Source: Longimicrobiales bacterium (GTDB taxonomy: Bacteria; Gemmatimonadota; Gemmatimonadetes; Longimicrobiales; Gaopeijiaceae). Taken from it: DNA of 39,364 nt. The stretch lies in the NCBI GenBank assembly GCA_028278645.1, contig JANQDZ010000100.1, positions 1-39,364 on the forward strand, read 5' to 3'. Below are positions 17,870-25,101 of the stretch, piece by piece (the first letter of the stretch is position 1; every line of letters begins with the position of its first letter). The notes beneath the pieces are model-generated. The model was not told the DNA's origin and did not search any database. It saw nothing but the letters and a program-made list of their open reading frames with translations. The position numbers were made by a program, and so were the translations under genes.

Positions 17870-18303
17870 GGCCTACCTCCCTGCCCTGGCGCGGAAGGGA
17901 ACTCTTCTCCCTCCACGATGACCTCATACCCCGACAGGGAGGGGCGGAGCTGGTCTTCGCCATCGGCCACCTGGAGAACGGAAACGTCGGGGATCGCGGC
18001 GACGTCAGTCGTTCCAACACGGAAGTTGATCTCACCGGGATCATCCAGGATGACGACCACCCGGGAGGAGCCCGGCACATGTTCGTAAAAGACTTCCCCT
18101 CCTTGGGAGGAAGTAAACGAAAGGTCGGCTCCACCTGTAATCTCGAACACGGCAGAGCCCTCCACTCCGTTGGGCGAAAGCATGGTTACAGACAGGTTAC
18201 CAGGCCCTTTCGGCCCGTCCGGTCCCGTCGAGTCGCAGGCCCAGACCAATAACGGGACCCAGCCCAACAGGGCCACTCCCCGGATTTTATTCCCGACCCT
18301 CAT
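17866..18303 (-). CDS. Small lipoprotein coupled to the M6 protease
   Basis: 145-aa predicted lipoprotein. Residues 1-22 form the signal peptide and C23 is in the lipobox VWAC, followed by a Gly/Pro linker. The mature part looks all-beta: 'AVFEITGGADLSF', 'RVVVILDDPGEINFRV' and 'VSVLQVADGEDQLRPSLSGYEV'. I recognise no named domain. The strand pattern resembles cohesin-type or other Ig-like surface modules, which would suit a partner of the dockerin-like tag on the protease, but that is speculative. The stop overlaps the protease start (4 bases), so the two proteins are made together. The lipoprotein could anchor, chaperone or inhibit the protease. Confidence 0.82.
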   Translation of the reverse strand: MRVGNKIRGVALLGWVPLLVWACDSTGPDGPKGPGNLSVTMLSPNGVEGSAVFEITGGADLSFTSSQGGEVFYEHVPGSSRVVVILDDPGEINFRVGTTDVAAIPDVSVLQVADGEDQLRPSLSGYEVIVEGEEFPSAPGQGGRP

Positions 18304-18517
18304 CGAGCTCTCTGCCTCTCCGATCAGGAGACGGATCTCCCCTCACCGTCATTCAGGTTCTGCCACGGATGTGTCTTATGGTCTGGCCGATCAACTCCGC
18401 AAGATCCTCCGGGCTTTTGCCCCGGACACCCTCGTTCCCTACTCCGCACCTGATGTACGCGGGAAGGGGTGTCCGCGTTACTTGGTCCCACCTACCGCGC
18501 CCGGAAACGCCGGCGCA

Positions 18518-18557
18518 GGGAAAACAAGAAGCCCCCGCCGCGTCCAGCAGCGGGGGC
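18518..18557 (-). terminator. Rho-independent terminator of the 18585-19151 gene
   Basis: Read on the minus strand, GCGGGGGC pairs with GCCCCCGC (arms 18550-18557 and 18531-18538), extendable to 11 pairs with one mismatch and a 5-base loop. TTCTTGTTTT follows. It begins 28 bp after the stop of the membrane-protein gene. Confidence 0.85.
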
Positions 18558-18584
18558 CGGTGGGGATTGGACGCCCTGGGAACC

Positions 18585-19151
18585 TCAGCCGTTGGGCCAG
18601 AGCCAGCCGAAGGCGCCGGCCGTGAGAACCCCGTAAACCAAAGCGTCGAACAGATTCTTGAAGGTGGTGCTCCAGGCCTGCCTATACCAGATGGAACGCT
18701 GGAGGTGGGCCAGCCCGTACCCGACGAAGGCGGTGGTGCCTGCAAACCGGAAGACCGAAAGGTATTCGGCGCCGGGCCCCAATGCTCGACCAGCGATGTA
18801 CGCGGCGAAGATGCCTACCAGGACGCAGAAGCCGAACCACTGGGCCAGCTGACTCCCCATGCCGAAGGGGTTCCCGGGAGGGAAGACGGTCATGAACCAT
18901 ACCGGCCCCTTCCTGGCCTTCGCCTGGAATTCCTCGGATTTCATCACCTCAGGGCTACCCGCCTGCGGGATCACGTAGTCGCCAGCCGGAACGTTGAACC
19001 CCCTCATGGCGTCCATGAGGGCATCCTCATCGGGGACCCGGCCGAAGTCCGTGCGGTGGTAGGGCAGGAACATGTGGATGATGGAGCTGGCCGCGAAGAC
19101 CAGCACAGCGGCGACGAGGACGGGCAGCCAAAGGGCCAGGATGCCGACCAT
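18585..19151 (-). CDS. Four-TM membrane protein of unknown function
   Basis: 188-aa integral membrane protein. The first TM helix (about 4-27, 'LALWLPVLVAAVLVFAASS') is followed by a soluble segment of about 75 residues containing 'HRTDFGRVPDEDALMDAMR' and a 'GPVWFMTVFPPGNPFGMG' motif. Three more helices follow (about 110-128, 138-152 and 168-185). The conserved-looking 'RSIWYRQAW' sits before the last helix. I know similar uncharacterised proteins from Gemmatimonadota-like genomes but no function. A good Shine-Dalgarno sequence (AAGGAG) precedes the ATG at 19151, and a strong terminator follows, so the gene is monocistronic. Confidence 0.85.
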   Translation of the reverse strand: MVGILALWLPVLVAAVLVFAASSIIHMFLPYHRTDFGRVPDEDALMDAMRGFNVPAGDYVIPQAGSPEVMKSEEFQAKARKGPVWFMTVFPPGNPFGMGSQLAQWFGFCVLVGIFAAYIAGRALGPGAEYLSVFRFAGTTAFVGYGLAHLQRSIWYRQAWSTTFKNLFDALVYGVLTAGAFGWLWPNG

Positions 19152-19279
19152 GGTCTGACTCCTTCCTAAGGAGGAATTAAAACTCTGACTGGTGTGAGAT
19201 TATTGGCTTTGGATTGAAATACCTAAACGTTCAAGGATTTCCCTGTCAAGGAATTGGTGTTTGTCCCGTCGGTGACAGA

Positions 19280-20065
19280 TCACCCGTGGACGAAATCCCC
19301 GATCCTCTTCACCCGGTGCATTTCCTGGGGATCCAGGGGCCCTCGGGAAAGGGCTTCGAATCCGTCAAGCATCTGCTCCTCCGTCCGGGGACCGGCAATA
19401 CAAAGGTCCACGGCGGGATGGGAGAGAGCGAAACGGTAACAGTCTGCCGCTGTCAGGGGGGGTTCGCCCGGTGGCATCTTTTGGGGTTTGAGGAGCTTAC
19501 CCCACCGGGTCGCCGTGTAAGTGGTGATCCCCGGTCGCCCCGCGGGGAGGTCCTGAAAGACCTCCCCCTCTGCCCCCCGGTGGGCCGCACTGTAGCGCAC
19601 CTGGAGAACGTCGAACGGGCCGTCTTCCTCCCGAGCCATCTCCCCATGGAACTTCCGATTATGCCCCGTAAGGCCCAGGAACCTCACCTTCCCGTGTTCC
19701 TTGAGCTCCCTCGCCCGATCCAGCAACCGGCTGCGTGGCATCTTATTGAACCACCCCAGGAACAGGACGTCGAGGTACTCTGTGTCGAGCTCCCTCAAAG
19801 CCTTCTCGACCGAACGACTCAAGTATCCAGGGCTCCGAGTATAGGACTGAGCCCCGATCACAAGGTCCTCTCGCCGGCTTCGCCCGAGGTTCCTCAATGC
19901 TGATTTCATGCCCGGTTTCCGGGACACCCAATAGAAGTAGTTGATTCCGTACTCCATAAAGGCCCGTTCCACGGCCTGAGCAGGGATCCCATACCCGCCC
20001 GCCAGCCCGATCCGGCTTACGGGGACGCCGGTCCTACCCAAGACTCTGTGCTCTTGAAAGGTCAC
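19280..20065 (-). CDS. Aldo/keto reductase-fold protein lacking the catalytic tetrad
   Basis: 261-aa protein with clear AKR (beta/alpha)8 sequence: 'RVLGRTGVPVSRIGLAGG' at the N-terminus, 'KALRELDTEYLDVLFLGW' and 'VRFLGLTGHNR'. All four catalytic positions differ from active AKRs. The Asp of 'NxFDTA' is Tyr ('GINYFYW'), the Tyr of 'xxYG' is Lys, the Lys of 'IATK' is Gln ('IGAQ'), and the His of 'LLHW' is Gly ('FLGW'). It is also short for the family (about 310-330 aa). I recall a wider subfamily with the same 'NYFYW' segment, so this is probably a conserved non-canonical lineage rather than decay. Its start overlaps the stop of the flavin oxidase gene, implying a shared task. It may not be a reductase at all. 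Confidence 0.87.
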   Translation of the reverse strand: MTFQEHRVLGRTGVPVSRIGLAGGYGIPAQAVERAFMEYGINYFYWVSRKPGMKSALRNLGRSRREDLVIGAQSYTRSPGYLSRSVEKALRELDTEYLDVLFLGWFNKMPRSRLLDRARELKEHGKVRFLGLTGHNRKFHGEMAREEDGPFDVLQVRYSAAHRGAEGEVFQDLPAGRPGITTYTATRWGKLLKPQKMPPGEPPLTAADCYRFALSHPAVDLCIAGPRTEEQMLDGFEALSRGPLDPQEMHRVKRIGDFVHG

Positions 20066-21498
20066 GGCCTGCCCTTTGTGGAAGGCGGAACGTTCTGATT
20101 CAACCGAAAAAAGTTGTGGGGGTCGTACTCGGCTTTTAACTGCGACAACCGTTCATATGCTTCACCATAAGCCGATGGGATGCGCTCCTTCTCATCCCCC
20201 GTCATGAAGTTCACGTACACGCCCCCCGAGGCGAAAGGCTTGGCCGCTTCGAAGAGATCCCGGGTCCAAGCGATGAGACGACCGTCGTCCTTCTCTTCAT
20301 GCCATCGCCCATGGACGTTCATAATGAACTGGGCGTCCCTCGGTTGATATGCGGTCGCGCCAGTCGGGACCCGACTGACCGCGCCACCTAACTGGGCGAA
20401 AAACACCTCGCAGGCTTGATTTGGCAAGCTGTGGACCAAGGGGAACACAGCGTCGAGGAGGCCATCGCTCAACTCATGGAAGGTGTGAGATTTCCAGTAA
20501 TTCCTTCGGCCAGCAAGGAGGAGGGGATCGAAGGCCATCTGGAAATCGGCGTATTTATGGGGTCCGATCACATCGGCGAGGGGCGTCCCGAAACCTCTCA
20601 ACGGCCTCAGGATCCTCTCACCCTCTCGTAGGTCACCCGCATAGAGACATGCGAGGATCAGGACTTTTGTACCGTGCGTTTCCGGAGGAAGAAACGGAAG
20701 GGGTGGAGCTTTCCTCATGACCGCCCAGACCGTGAGCTCTTCGGGTGCATGGTAGACAAAAGCCCGGTAGAAACGAAGGACGGCATCGGCATCGGAGAAC
20801 GGGTGGACGAGCAGACCAGAGAGAACGTCCGGTCCCACGGAGTGGAGCTGGAATTCGAACGAGGTCACGATTCCGAGGTTTCCTCCACCCCCACGGAGTC
20901 CCCAGAACAGATCCGCGTTTTCTTTCTCGCTGGCCCTGAGATAGTCGCCCCCCGCAGTCACGACGTCGGCTGAGAGCAAGTTGTCGATGGTCAATCCATA
21001 CTTCCGACTCAGCCATCCGAACCCCCCGCCTAGGGTCAGGCCGCTGATCCCCGTCGTGGAATTGACCCCTAATGGAGTCGCCAAGCCAAATACCTGCGTT
21101 TCCAAGTCGATCTCCCCCAGAGTGGCCCCGGGTTCCACCCTCGCCCGTTTCCGCCTCGGATCCACCCTGATGGAGTTCATCCTCCTGAGGGAGATCATCA
21201 ACCCTCCGTCGCAGGACGCATTTCCCGCGATGTGGTGGCCCGCTCCGAGTACCGACGCCAGAATTCCGTTCCGCCGGGCGAAGTTCACGGATCGAATCAC
21301 ATCGGCCGGGCCGGCGCACTCAACGATGAGGCCCGGCTTCCGTTCGATCATCCCGTTCCAGAGTTCCCTGGCTGCGTCATATCCAGGAGACTGCGGAGCA
21401 AACAGCTCGCCCCTGAGGCCGGCAGCGAAATCGTCGAGCTCAGCGTCCTGCAAGTTCCTGGTGGTGCCCTCCAAGGTGGTCACTGGAAAACGCGGCAT
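20062..21498 (-). CDS. FAD-linked oxidase with BBE domain (VAO/PCMH family)
   Basis: 478-aa flavin oxidase. I place the start at 21498 because GGAGG lies about 9 bases upstream and MPRFPVTTLEG fits the family; an in-frame start at 21531 would add 11 residues. The FAD_binding_4/PCMH domain occupies about 50-230. 'GAGHHIAGNASCDGGL' carries H88, the likely 8-alpha-histidyl FAD attachment, and 'GLTLGGGFGWLSRKYG' is the second FAD motif. The position that carries the second, cysteinyl flavin bond in bicovalent BBE enzymes is not Cys here ('NSTTGISG'). The C-terminal BBE motif 'YDPHNFFRLNQN' is intact. It has no signal peptide. Family substrates range from sugars to alkaloid-like alcohols and amines. 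Coupled translation with the AKR-like protein suggests they act on the same metabolite. Confidence 0.93.
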   Translation of the reverse strand: MPRFPVTTLEGTTRNLQDAELDDFAAGLRGELFAPQSPGYDAARELWNGMIERKPGLIVECAGPADVIRSVNFARRNGILASVLGAGHHIAGNASCDGGLMISLRRMNSIRVDPRRKRARVEPGATLGEIDLETQVFGLATPLGVNSTTGISGLTLGGGFGWLSRKYGLTIDNLLSADVVTAGGDYLRASEKENADLFWGLRGGGGNLGIVTSFEFQLHSVGPDVLSGLLVHPFSDADAVLRFYRAFVYHAPEELTVWAVMRKAPPLPFLPPETHGTKVLILACLYAGDLREGERILRPLRGFGTPLADVIGPHKYADFQMAFDPLLLAGRRNYWKSHTFHELSDGLLDAVFPLVHSLPNQACEVFFAQLGGAVSRVPTGATAYQPRDAQFIMNVHGRWHEEKDDGRLIAWTRDLFEAAKPFASGGVYVNFMTGDEKERIPSAYGEAYERLSQLKAEYDPHNFFRLNQNVPPSTKGRP

Positions 21499-21623
21499 AA
21501 CCCTCTCCTCCCGGACAGGTTCGGACAACAAGGGGTTTTGGCGGAAAGTTCAAGAATTGGAGAAATGGGAAAAAACGCAAGGAGTTTTTTCCCCGCCGCC
21601 CAATGCCAGACAGCTGGAAGGAG

Positions 21624-21666
21624 AAAAAAACGATCCCCCTCGCTCAGCCAGGATCGAGGGGGATCG
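21624..21666 (-). terminator. Rho-independent terminator of the NTF2-like lipoprotein gene
   Basis: A perfect 12-bp inverted repeat CGATCCCCCTCG / CGAGGGGGATCG (21631-21642 with 21655-21666) with a 12-base loop is followed on the minus strand by seven T residues. It starts 23 bp past the stop at 21690. Confidence 0.92.
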
Positions 21667-21689
21667 GAGGTTATATTTACGGGACACTC

Positions 21690-22181
21690 CTATTGCACAG
21701 GAGTCCTTGTTGCGGCCGCTTGGCCAAAGAGCCCCTTCCACCCTTCCGGCGTTCTCCGAAGGACGAAGCTGAAACCAGCCTGGTTCTCAAACTCCCTCCC
21801 GTCCTCAAACCGCACCATTCCAGTGAGCTCTCCAACGAGGATGGCTGCGTCGGAGGAAAGCACGTCCACCCTCCGGGTGGCCCATTGACCCTCGAAGGCG
21901 TCCCAGCCCCCGTATAGCTCTTCCATGCCGACCCGCATGGCGTCCCAGGTGGACCAGTACCTGGACCCCCTGAGGAAATGGCCATCCGCCTGGTCGAACA
22001 ACAAAACGATCCCCATAAAGTCAAGGTTCGCCGCGGCTTCCAGATACCGGTCGGCCCAATCCAGGACCTCCGCCTGGATCTCGCTCCGTTCCGCGGCGGT
22101 CAACTCCTGAGGAACGGGTGCCCCGTCCCCACCGCACCCAGCGAGGAGGAGGGCAAGGGAAACCGAAAAAAACGCTCTCAT
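21690..22181 (-). CDS. NTF2-like (SnoaL/DUF4440-type) lipoprotein
   Basis: 163-aa lipoprotein. The signal peptide ends in the lipobox LAGC (C16), and the mature part starts with a Gly/Pro linker. Residues about 30-155 follow the cone-shaped NTF2 pattern. A long helix comes first ('EIQAEVLDWADRYLEAAANLD'), then 'LLFDQADGHFLRG', a helix 'WDAMRVGMEELY', and beta strands 'RRVDVLSSDAAILVGELTGMV', 'NQAGFSFVLRR' and 'GWKGLFGQAA'. Such domains bind small hydrophobic ligands or stabilise proteins, and the sequence does not say which. The gene is monocistronic with a strong terminator. Confidence 0.87.
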   Translation of the reverse strand: MRAFFSVSLALLLAGCGGDGAPVPQELTAAERSEIQAEVLDWADRYLEAAANLDFMGIVLLFDQADGHFLRGSRYWSTWDAMRVGMEELYGGWDAFEGQWATRRVDVLSSDAAILVGELTGMVRFEDGREFENQAGFSFVLRRTPEGWKGLFGQAAATRTPVQ

Positions 22182-22574
22182 TAGCTCACTCCGATAGGAT
22201 TTGAAGATGAACCTATCTAATGGCCCACACCCCTCACTTCAACGGCCTCGGAGATTTCCGACGTTCCTTCTTACAATTCCCGAACCCGGCCGGAACCCCT
22301 CCCCCTTCACCCCGGGCCTAATAAGCGGAGCCTTTGTCAATCTCTGCGCCGGGGCCGTGATGGGCGGGTACTGGCAGTACACTCACTCCTCCCAGGGCCG
22401 GTAGGTTCGCGGCGGCTCTACACGCCTTAAGCAATGGCCTTCCGGGGGCCTAAGTGTTGAAGACGGGGGCCTGGCCGTTTTGGTAATCTGCCGTTCCGGG
22501 ACAACTCTTCGGCCTTTGTCGGCATCTCAGTAGGAAAGAAGGCTTTCGGGAACGAGAAACTTCGGGGTGAGAGA
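22182..22574. other. 393-bp divergent intergenic region
   Basis: It lies between the starts of the NTF2-like lipoprotein (minus) and the coiled-coil protein (plus). Short open frames here have no family signature and no good ribosome site. I see no hairpin with a T-run, no tRNA-like fold and no clear promoter, although both flanking genes must be transcribed from here. A purine-rich GGGGTGAGAG precedes the ATG at 22575. Confidence 0.45.
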
Positions 22575-23048
22575 ATGAGTTGGTTCGGGTCTGACATTGT
22601 GGCGATTGGATGTATCCTGGGAGGAGCAGCGGTTGGTGGGGCGGCGACATTAGCGGTAATGGATGGCGGTGATCACGTCCACCGGCGCTGCGGAATCGAA
22701 CGCACGGCTGTAGCCCCTACCATTGCGGTTGCGGGGCATGACGGGGCTCACGCGATCGTGGTGAGCCCCGATGTCAGGGTCCATTCGATAAGAGACTGTG
22801 GATCCAGCGTCCACGATGTGGTTGAGATCCACATGGACAACCAACTGCGCCATTTGGACGCCCAGCTGGAGCATCTGGACCACGTCCTGGAGATCGAGTT
22901 CGAGGGCCTGGAGGCACAGATCGAAGCCGAAGTCGAGGCGGAGCTTCAGGCGTTGGAAGCCGAGCTGGAAAGCCTGGAGGCAATAAGGGAGTTCGAAGCT
23001 GCCAAAGTGAAGATGGTGATCGAAAAGGTGGGTGGCGGCCGACGCTGA
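22575..23048 (+). CDS. Membrane-anchored acidic coiled-coil protein
   Basis: 157-aa protein of no recognised family. An N-terminal Gly/Ala-rich hydrophobic segment (about 8-30) could be a TM anchor or uncleaved signal. A His- and Val-rich middle part (about 35-85) follows, with two Cys. Residues about 88-145 form one long highly acidic helix with Leu at heptad spacing ('LEAQIEAEVEAELQALEAEL'), almost certainly a coiled coil, ending in a basic tail ('GGGRR'). It is a single-gene unit, with a divergent lipoprotein gene upstream and a near-perfect terminator 26 bp after the stop. The layout suggests a structural or spacer role in the envelope, but this is unproven. Confidence 0.8.
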   Translation: MSWFGSDIVAIGCILGGAAVGGAATLAVMDGGDHVHRRCGIERTAVAPTIAVAGHDGAHAIVVSPDVRVHSIRDCGSSVHDVVEIHMDNQLRHLDAQLEHLDHVLEIEFEGLEAQIEAEVEAELQALEAELESLEAIREFEAAKVKMVIEKVGGGRR

Positions 23049-23073
23049 ACCCCTCCCTCCCGAGGCGTTCCCT

Positions 23074-23103
23074 CCCCCGCCGGCATCACCGGCGGGGGTT
23101 TTT
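23074..23103 (+). terminator. Rho-independent terminator after the coiled-coil gene
   Basis: A perfect 10-bp stem CCCCCGCCGG / CCGGCGGGGG (23074-23083 with 23089-23098) with a 5-base loop is followed by TTTTT. It separates the coiled-coil gene from the redox locus. Confidence 0.95.
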
Positions 23104-23161
23104 CTTGCCCTCCCGGCCTAGCCCCCAGTAGCTTCGCACAACCTCAACCCCGAAGCAGCCT

Positions 23162-24154
23162 ATGCCCGGATCGACGGACTATATGAATTCCCCACGCCCC
23201 GTCCAGGCCCAGCTCTTCCTCGGCCTCCTGTACGGCTTCTTCCTTCCTCTCGCCTCCGGATGTGGAGGTTCCCCGTCGGACGGAGTGGACGTCGCTATGC
23301 TCCTCCCCGAGACCATCGGTGAATGGGTCAGGCAAACGGATCCCGTCACCTACGACCGCGAGACCATCTTCGACTACATCAACGGCGCCGGCGAAGTCTA
23401 CCGCTCCTACGCTTTTTCCCAGGTCCTGGTCGAACGGTATCAAACCCCCTCCGGCCTCGGTGTTTCGGTGGAAGTCTTCGACATGGGAACCACTGAGGAT
23501 GCCTTCGGAGTGTTCAGCTACGCTCGGGAGGACGAGGAGTCAGGGATTGGAGCCGGGTTCGAACGGAAGGGGAGCGTCCTCTGCTTCTGGCAGGACCGGT
23601 ACTATGTCTGCGTGGCCGCCGAACAGCGGGGGGACAATGTGGAAGACGACCTCCGGGAGGTGGCCGGTGGGGTCTCGGCTGAATTGCCCCCCGGCGGCGA
23701 ACGACCGGCCCTCATGGCCGCCTTGCCTGAAGAGAACCAGGTGCCCTTCAGCGACAGGTATTTTCATACACACCAGTCTTTGAACTACCACAACTACCTG
23801 GCTCGAGAGAACGTGCTTCAGCTTTCTCCTGAGACGGCTGTGGCGTTGGCCCGTTACCAACCGGGATCGACCTACCTCCTGATTGTCGAATACGAAGACG
23901 AACACGCGGCGACCACTGCTCTCACTTCTTTCGAAGCCCACCTGACCCAGATCGGGTTCGCGGTGACAAACGCCCCGGACGCTGGCGGAGGGGCTTCGTC
24001 CACCGACGGCGAATCCTGGACCTCCATCAGCCAACGGGGCCGGTTCCTGGTCGCGGCCCTGGAAGCTGATACCAAGGAAGCCGCTGATCTCATCCTAAAG
24101 GGAGCGGTGGCCCAGCTCGACCAGATCCCCGGCCCAGGGCAGCCGAAGCCCTGA
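23162..24154 (+). CDS. YING/DMGT-motif lipoprotein, DUF6599-like (copy 1)
   Basis: 330-aa predicted lipoprotein with signal peptide and lipobox ASGC (C34). An alternative start at 23183 would give a shorter signal peptide with the same lipobox. The shared core is 'IFDYINGAGEVYRSYAF' (about 69-85) followed by 'SVEVFDMGTTEDAFGVFSYA' (102-121). The same block recurs in the gene at 30650. I associate it with the uncharacterised DUF6599 family, but that name is from memory. The C-terminal half contains a second alpha/beta unit ('YLLIVEYEDEHAATTAL'). The gene lies 19 bp upstream of a DUF362 gene on the same strand. With a polyferredoxin and AKRs nearby, an accessory or electron-carrier-docking role at the outer face of the membrane is plausible but inferred. 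Confidence 0.88.
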   Translation: MPGSTDYMNSPRPVQAQLFLGLLYGFFLPLASGCGGSPSDGVDVAMLLPETIGEWVRQTDPVTYDRETIFDYINGAGEVYRSYAFSQVLVERYQTPSGLGVSVEVFDMGTTEDAFGVFSYAREDEESGIGAGFERKGSVLCFWQDRYYVCVAAEQRGDNVEDDLREVAGGVSAELPPGGERPALMAALPEENQVPFSDRYFHTHQSLNYHNYLARENVLQLSPETAVALARYQPGSTYLLIVEYEDEHAATTALTSFEAHLTQIGFAVTNAPDAGGGASSTDGESWTSISQRGRFLVAALEADTKEAADLILKGAVAQLDQIPGPGQPKP

Positions 24155-24173
24155 CCCAACGAAAGGAAATCTC

Positions 24174-25088
24174 ATGGACAAGGGACCTTCAGACCTCACG
24201 AGGCGCGATTTCGTGAAAGGCGTGGGGTTGGCTGCTGTGGGGGGAGCGATGGGGCTACCCGAGCCGGCCTCCGGATCCGAGGGCAAGGCTGAATCTGGAG
24301 TACCTCAGCCGACGTCGAGAGTGGTGCTGATTCGAGATGAGAACGTCGTCTCGACAGCCGGAACCATAGACCCGGACGGAATCCAGGGCATGCTGGATCA
24401 GGCCATGACGACCCTCTTCGGATTGGATTCTCCGGAAGAGTGCTGGAAGCACATCATCAAGCCCGAGGACGTGGTTGGCATCAAAACCAACATCTGGCGT
24501 TTCCTCCCCACGCCGTCGGAGGTGGAGGACGCCATCAAACGGGGCGTGATGGGGGCTGGTGTGCCCGAGGAAAACATCGGGATGGGGGACCAGAACGTCC
24601 TCAGGCTGGAGATTTTCGAGCGCACGACGGCCCTCATCAACTCCAGGCCCATGCGCACCCACGCCTGGTCGGGCGTCGGTAGTCTGATCAAGAACTACAT
24701 CATGTTTGATCATCCACCCGACTACCACGATGACGCATGCGCCGACCTGGCGAAGCTGTGGGAACTTCCAATCGTCAAAGGGAAAACCAGGCTGAATGTC
24801 CTGGTGATGCTGACTCCGCAGTTCCACAACATCGGGCCCCACCACTTTGACCCGGAGTACACCTGGCCCTATAAGGGCCTGATCGTCAGCACTGACCCCG
24901 TTGCCGCCGACGCGGTGGGGCTGAAAATCATTCAGGCCAAACGGCGGGAGTCGTTCGGCGAGGACAGGCCTCTGCAACCCACCGCCCATCACATCCAGCT
25001 GGCCGAGACGGTCCACAACCTCGGGGTTGCCGACATGGACCGGATCGACCTGGTGCGCCTGGGCTGGCAGGGAGAGGAGCTGATTTAG
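24174..25088 (+). CDS. Tat-exported DUF362 family protein (copy 1)
   Basis: 304-aa DUF362 protein. The Tat signal has the motif TRRDFVK (9-15) before a hydrophobic stretch, so it should be exported folded. DUF362 features include 'PEDVVGIKTNIW' (the 'KPN'-type strand), 'GVPEENIGMGDQNV', 'NVLVMLTPQFHN' and 'IVSTDPVAADAVGLKII'. Most DUF362 proteins with ferredoxin domains carry Fe-S clusters, but this one has no Cys cluster, so it depends on other proteins for electron transfer. The biochemical role of DUF362 is not established. The gene follows the copy 1 lipoprotein by 19 bp and converges with the polyferredoxin gene after only 13 bp. It is divergent in sequence from copy 2 at 26780. Confidence 0.9.
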   Translation: MDKGPSDLTRRDFVKGVGLAAVGGAMGLPEPASGSEGKAESGVPQPTSRVVLIRDENVVSTAGTIDPDGIQGMLDQAMTTLFGLDSPEECWKHIIKPEDVVGIKTNIWRFLPTPSEVEDAIKRGVMGAGVPEENIGMGDQNVLRLEIFERTTALINSRPMRTHAWSGVGSLIKNYIMFDHPPDYHDDACADLAKLWELPIVKGKTRLNVLVMLTPQFHNIGPHHFDPEYTWPYKGLIVSTDPVAADAVGLKIIQAKRRESFGEDRPLQPTAHHIQLAETVHNLGVADMDRIDLVRLGWQGEELI

Positions 25089-25101
25089 CCCCGTTCGCCG
25101 C

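Noticed and set aside
18353-18480. Minus-strand peptide ending 'SPEDLAELIGQTIRHIRGRT'
   Set aside because: It reads like a protein C-terminus, but it has no start codon of its own and lies beyond the terminator of the upstream gene. It could be a small relic, but there is not enough to call it.
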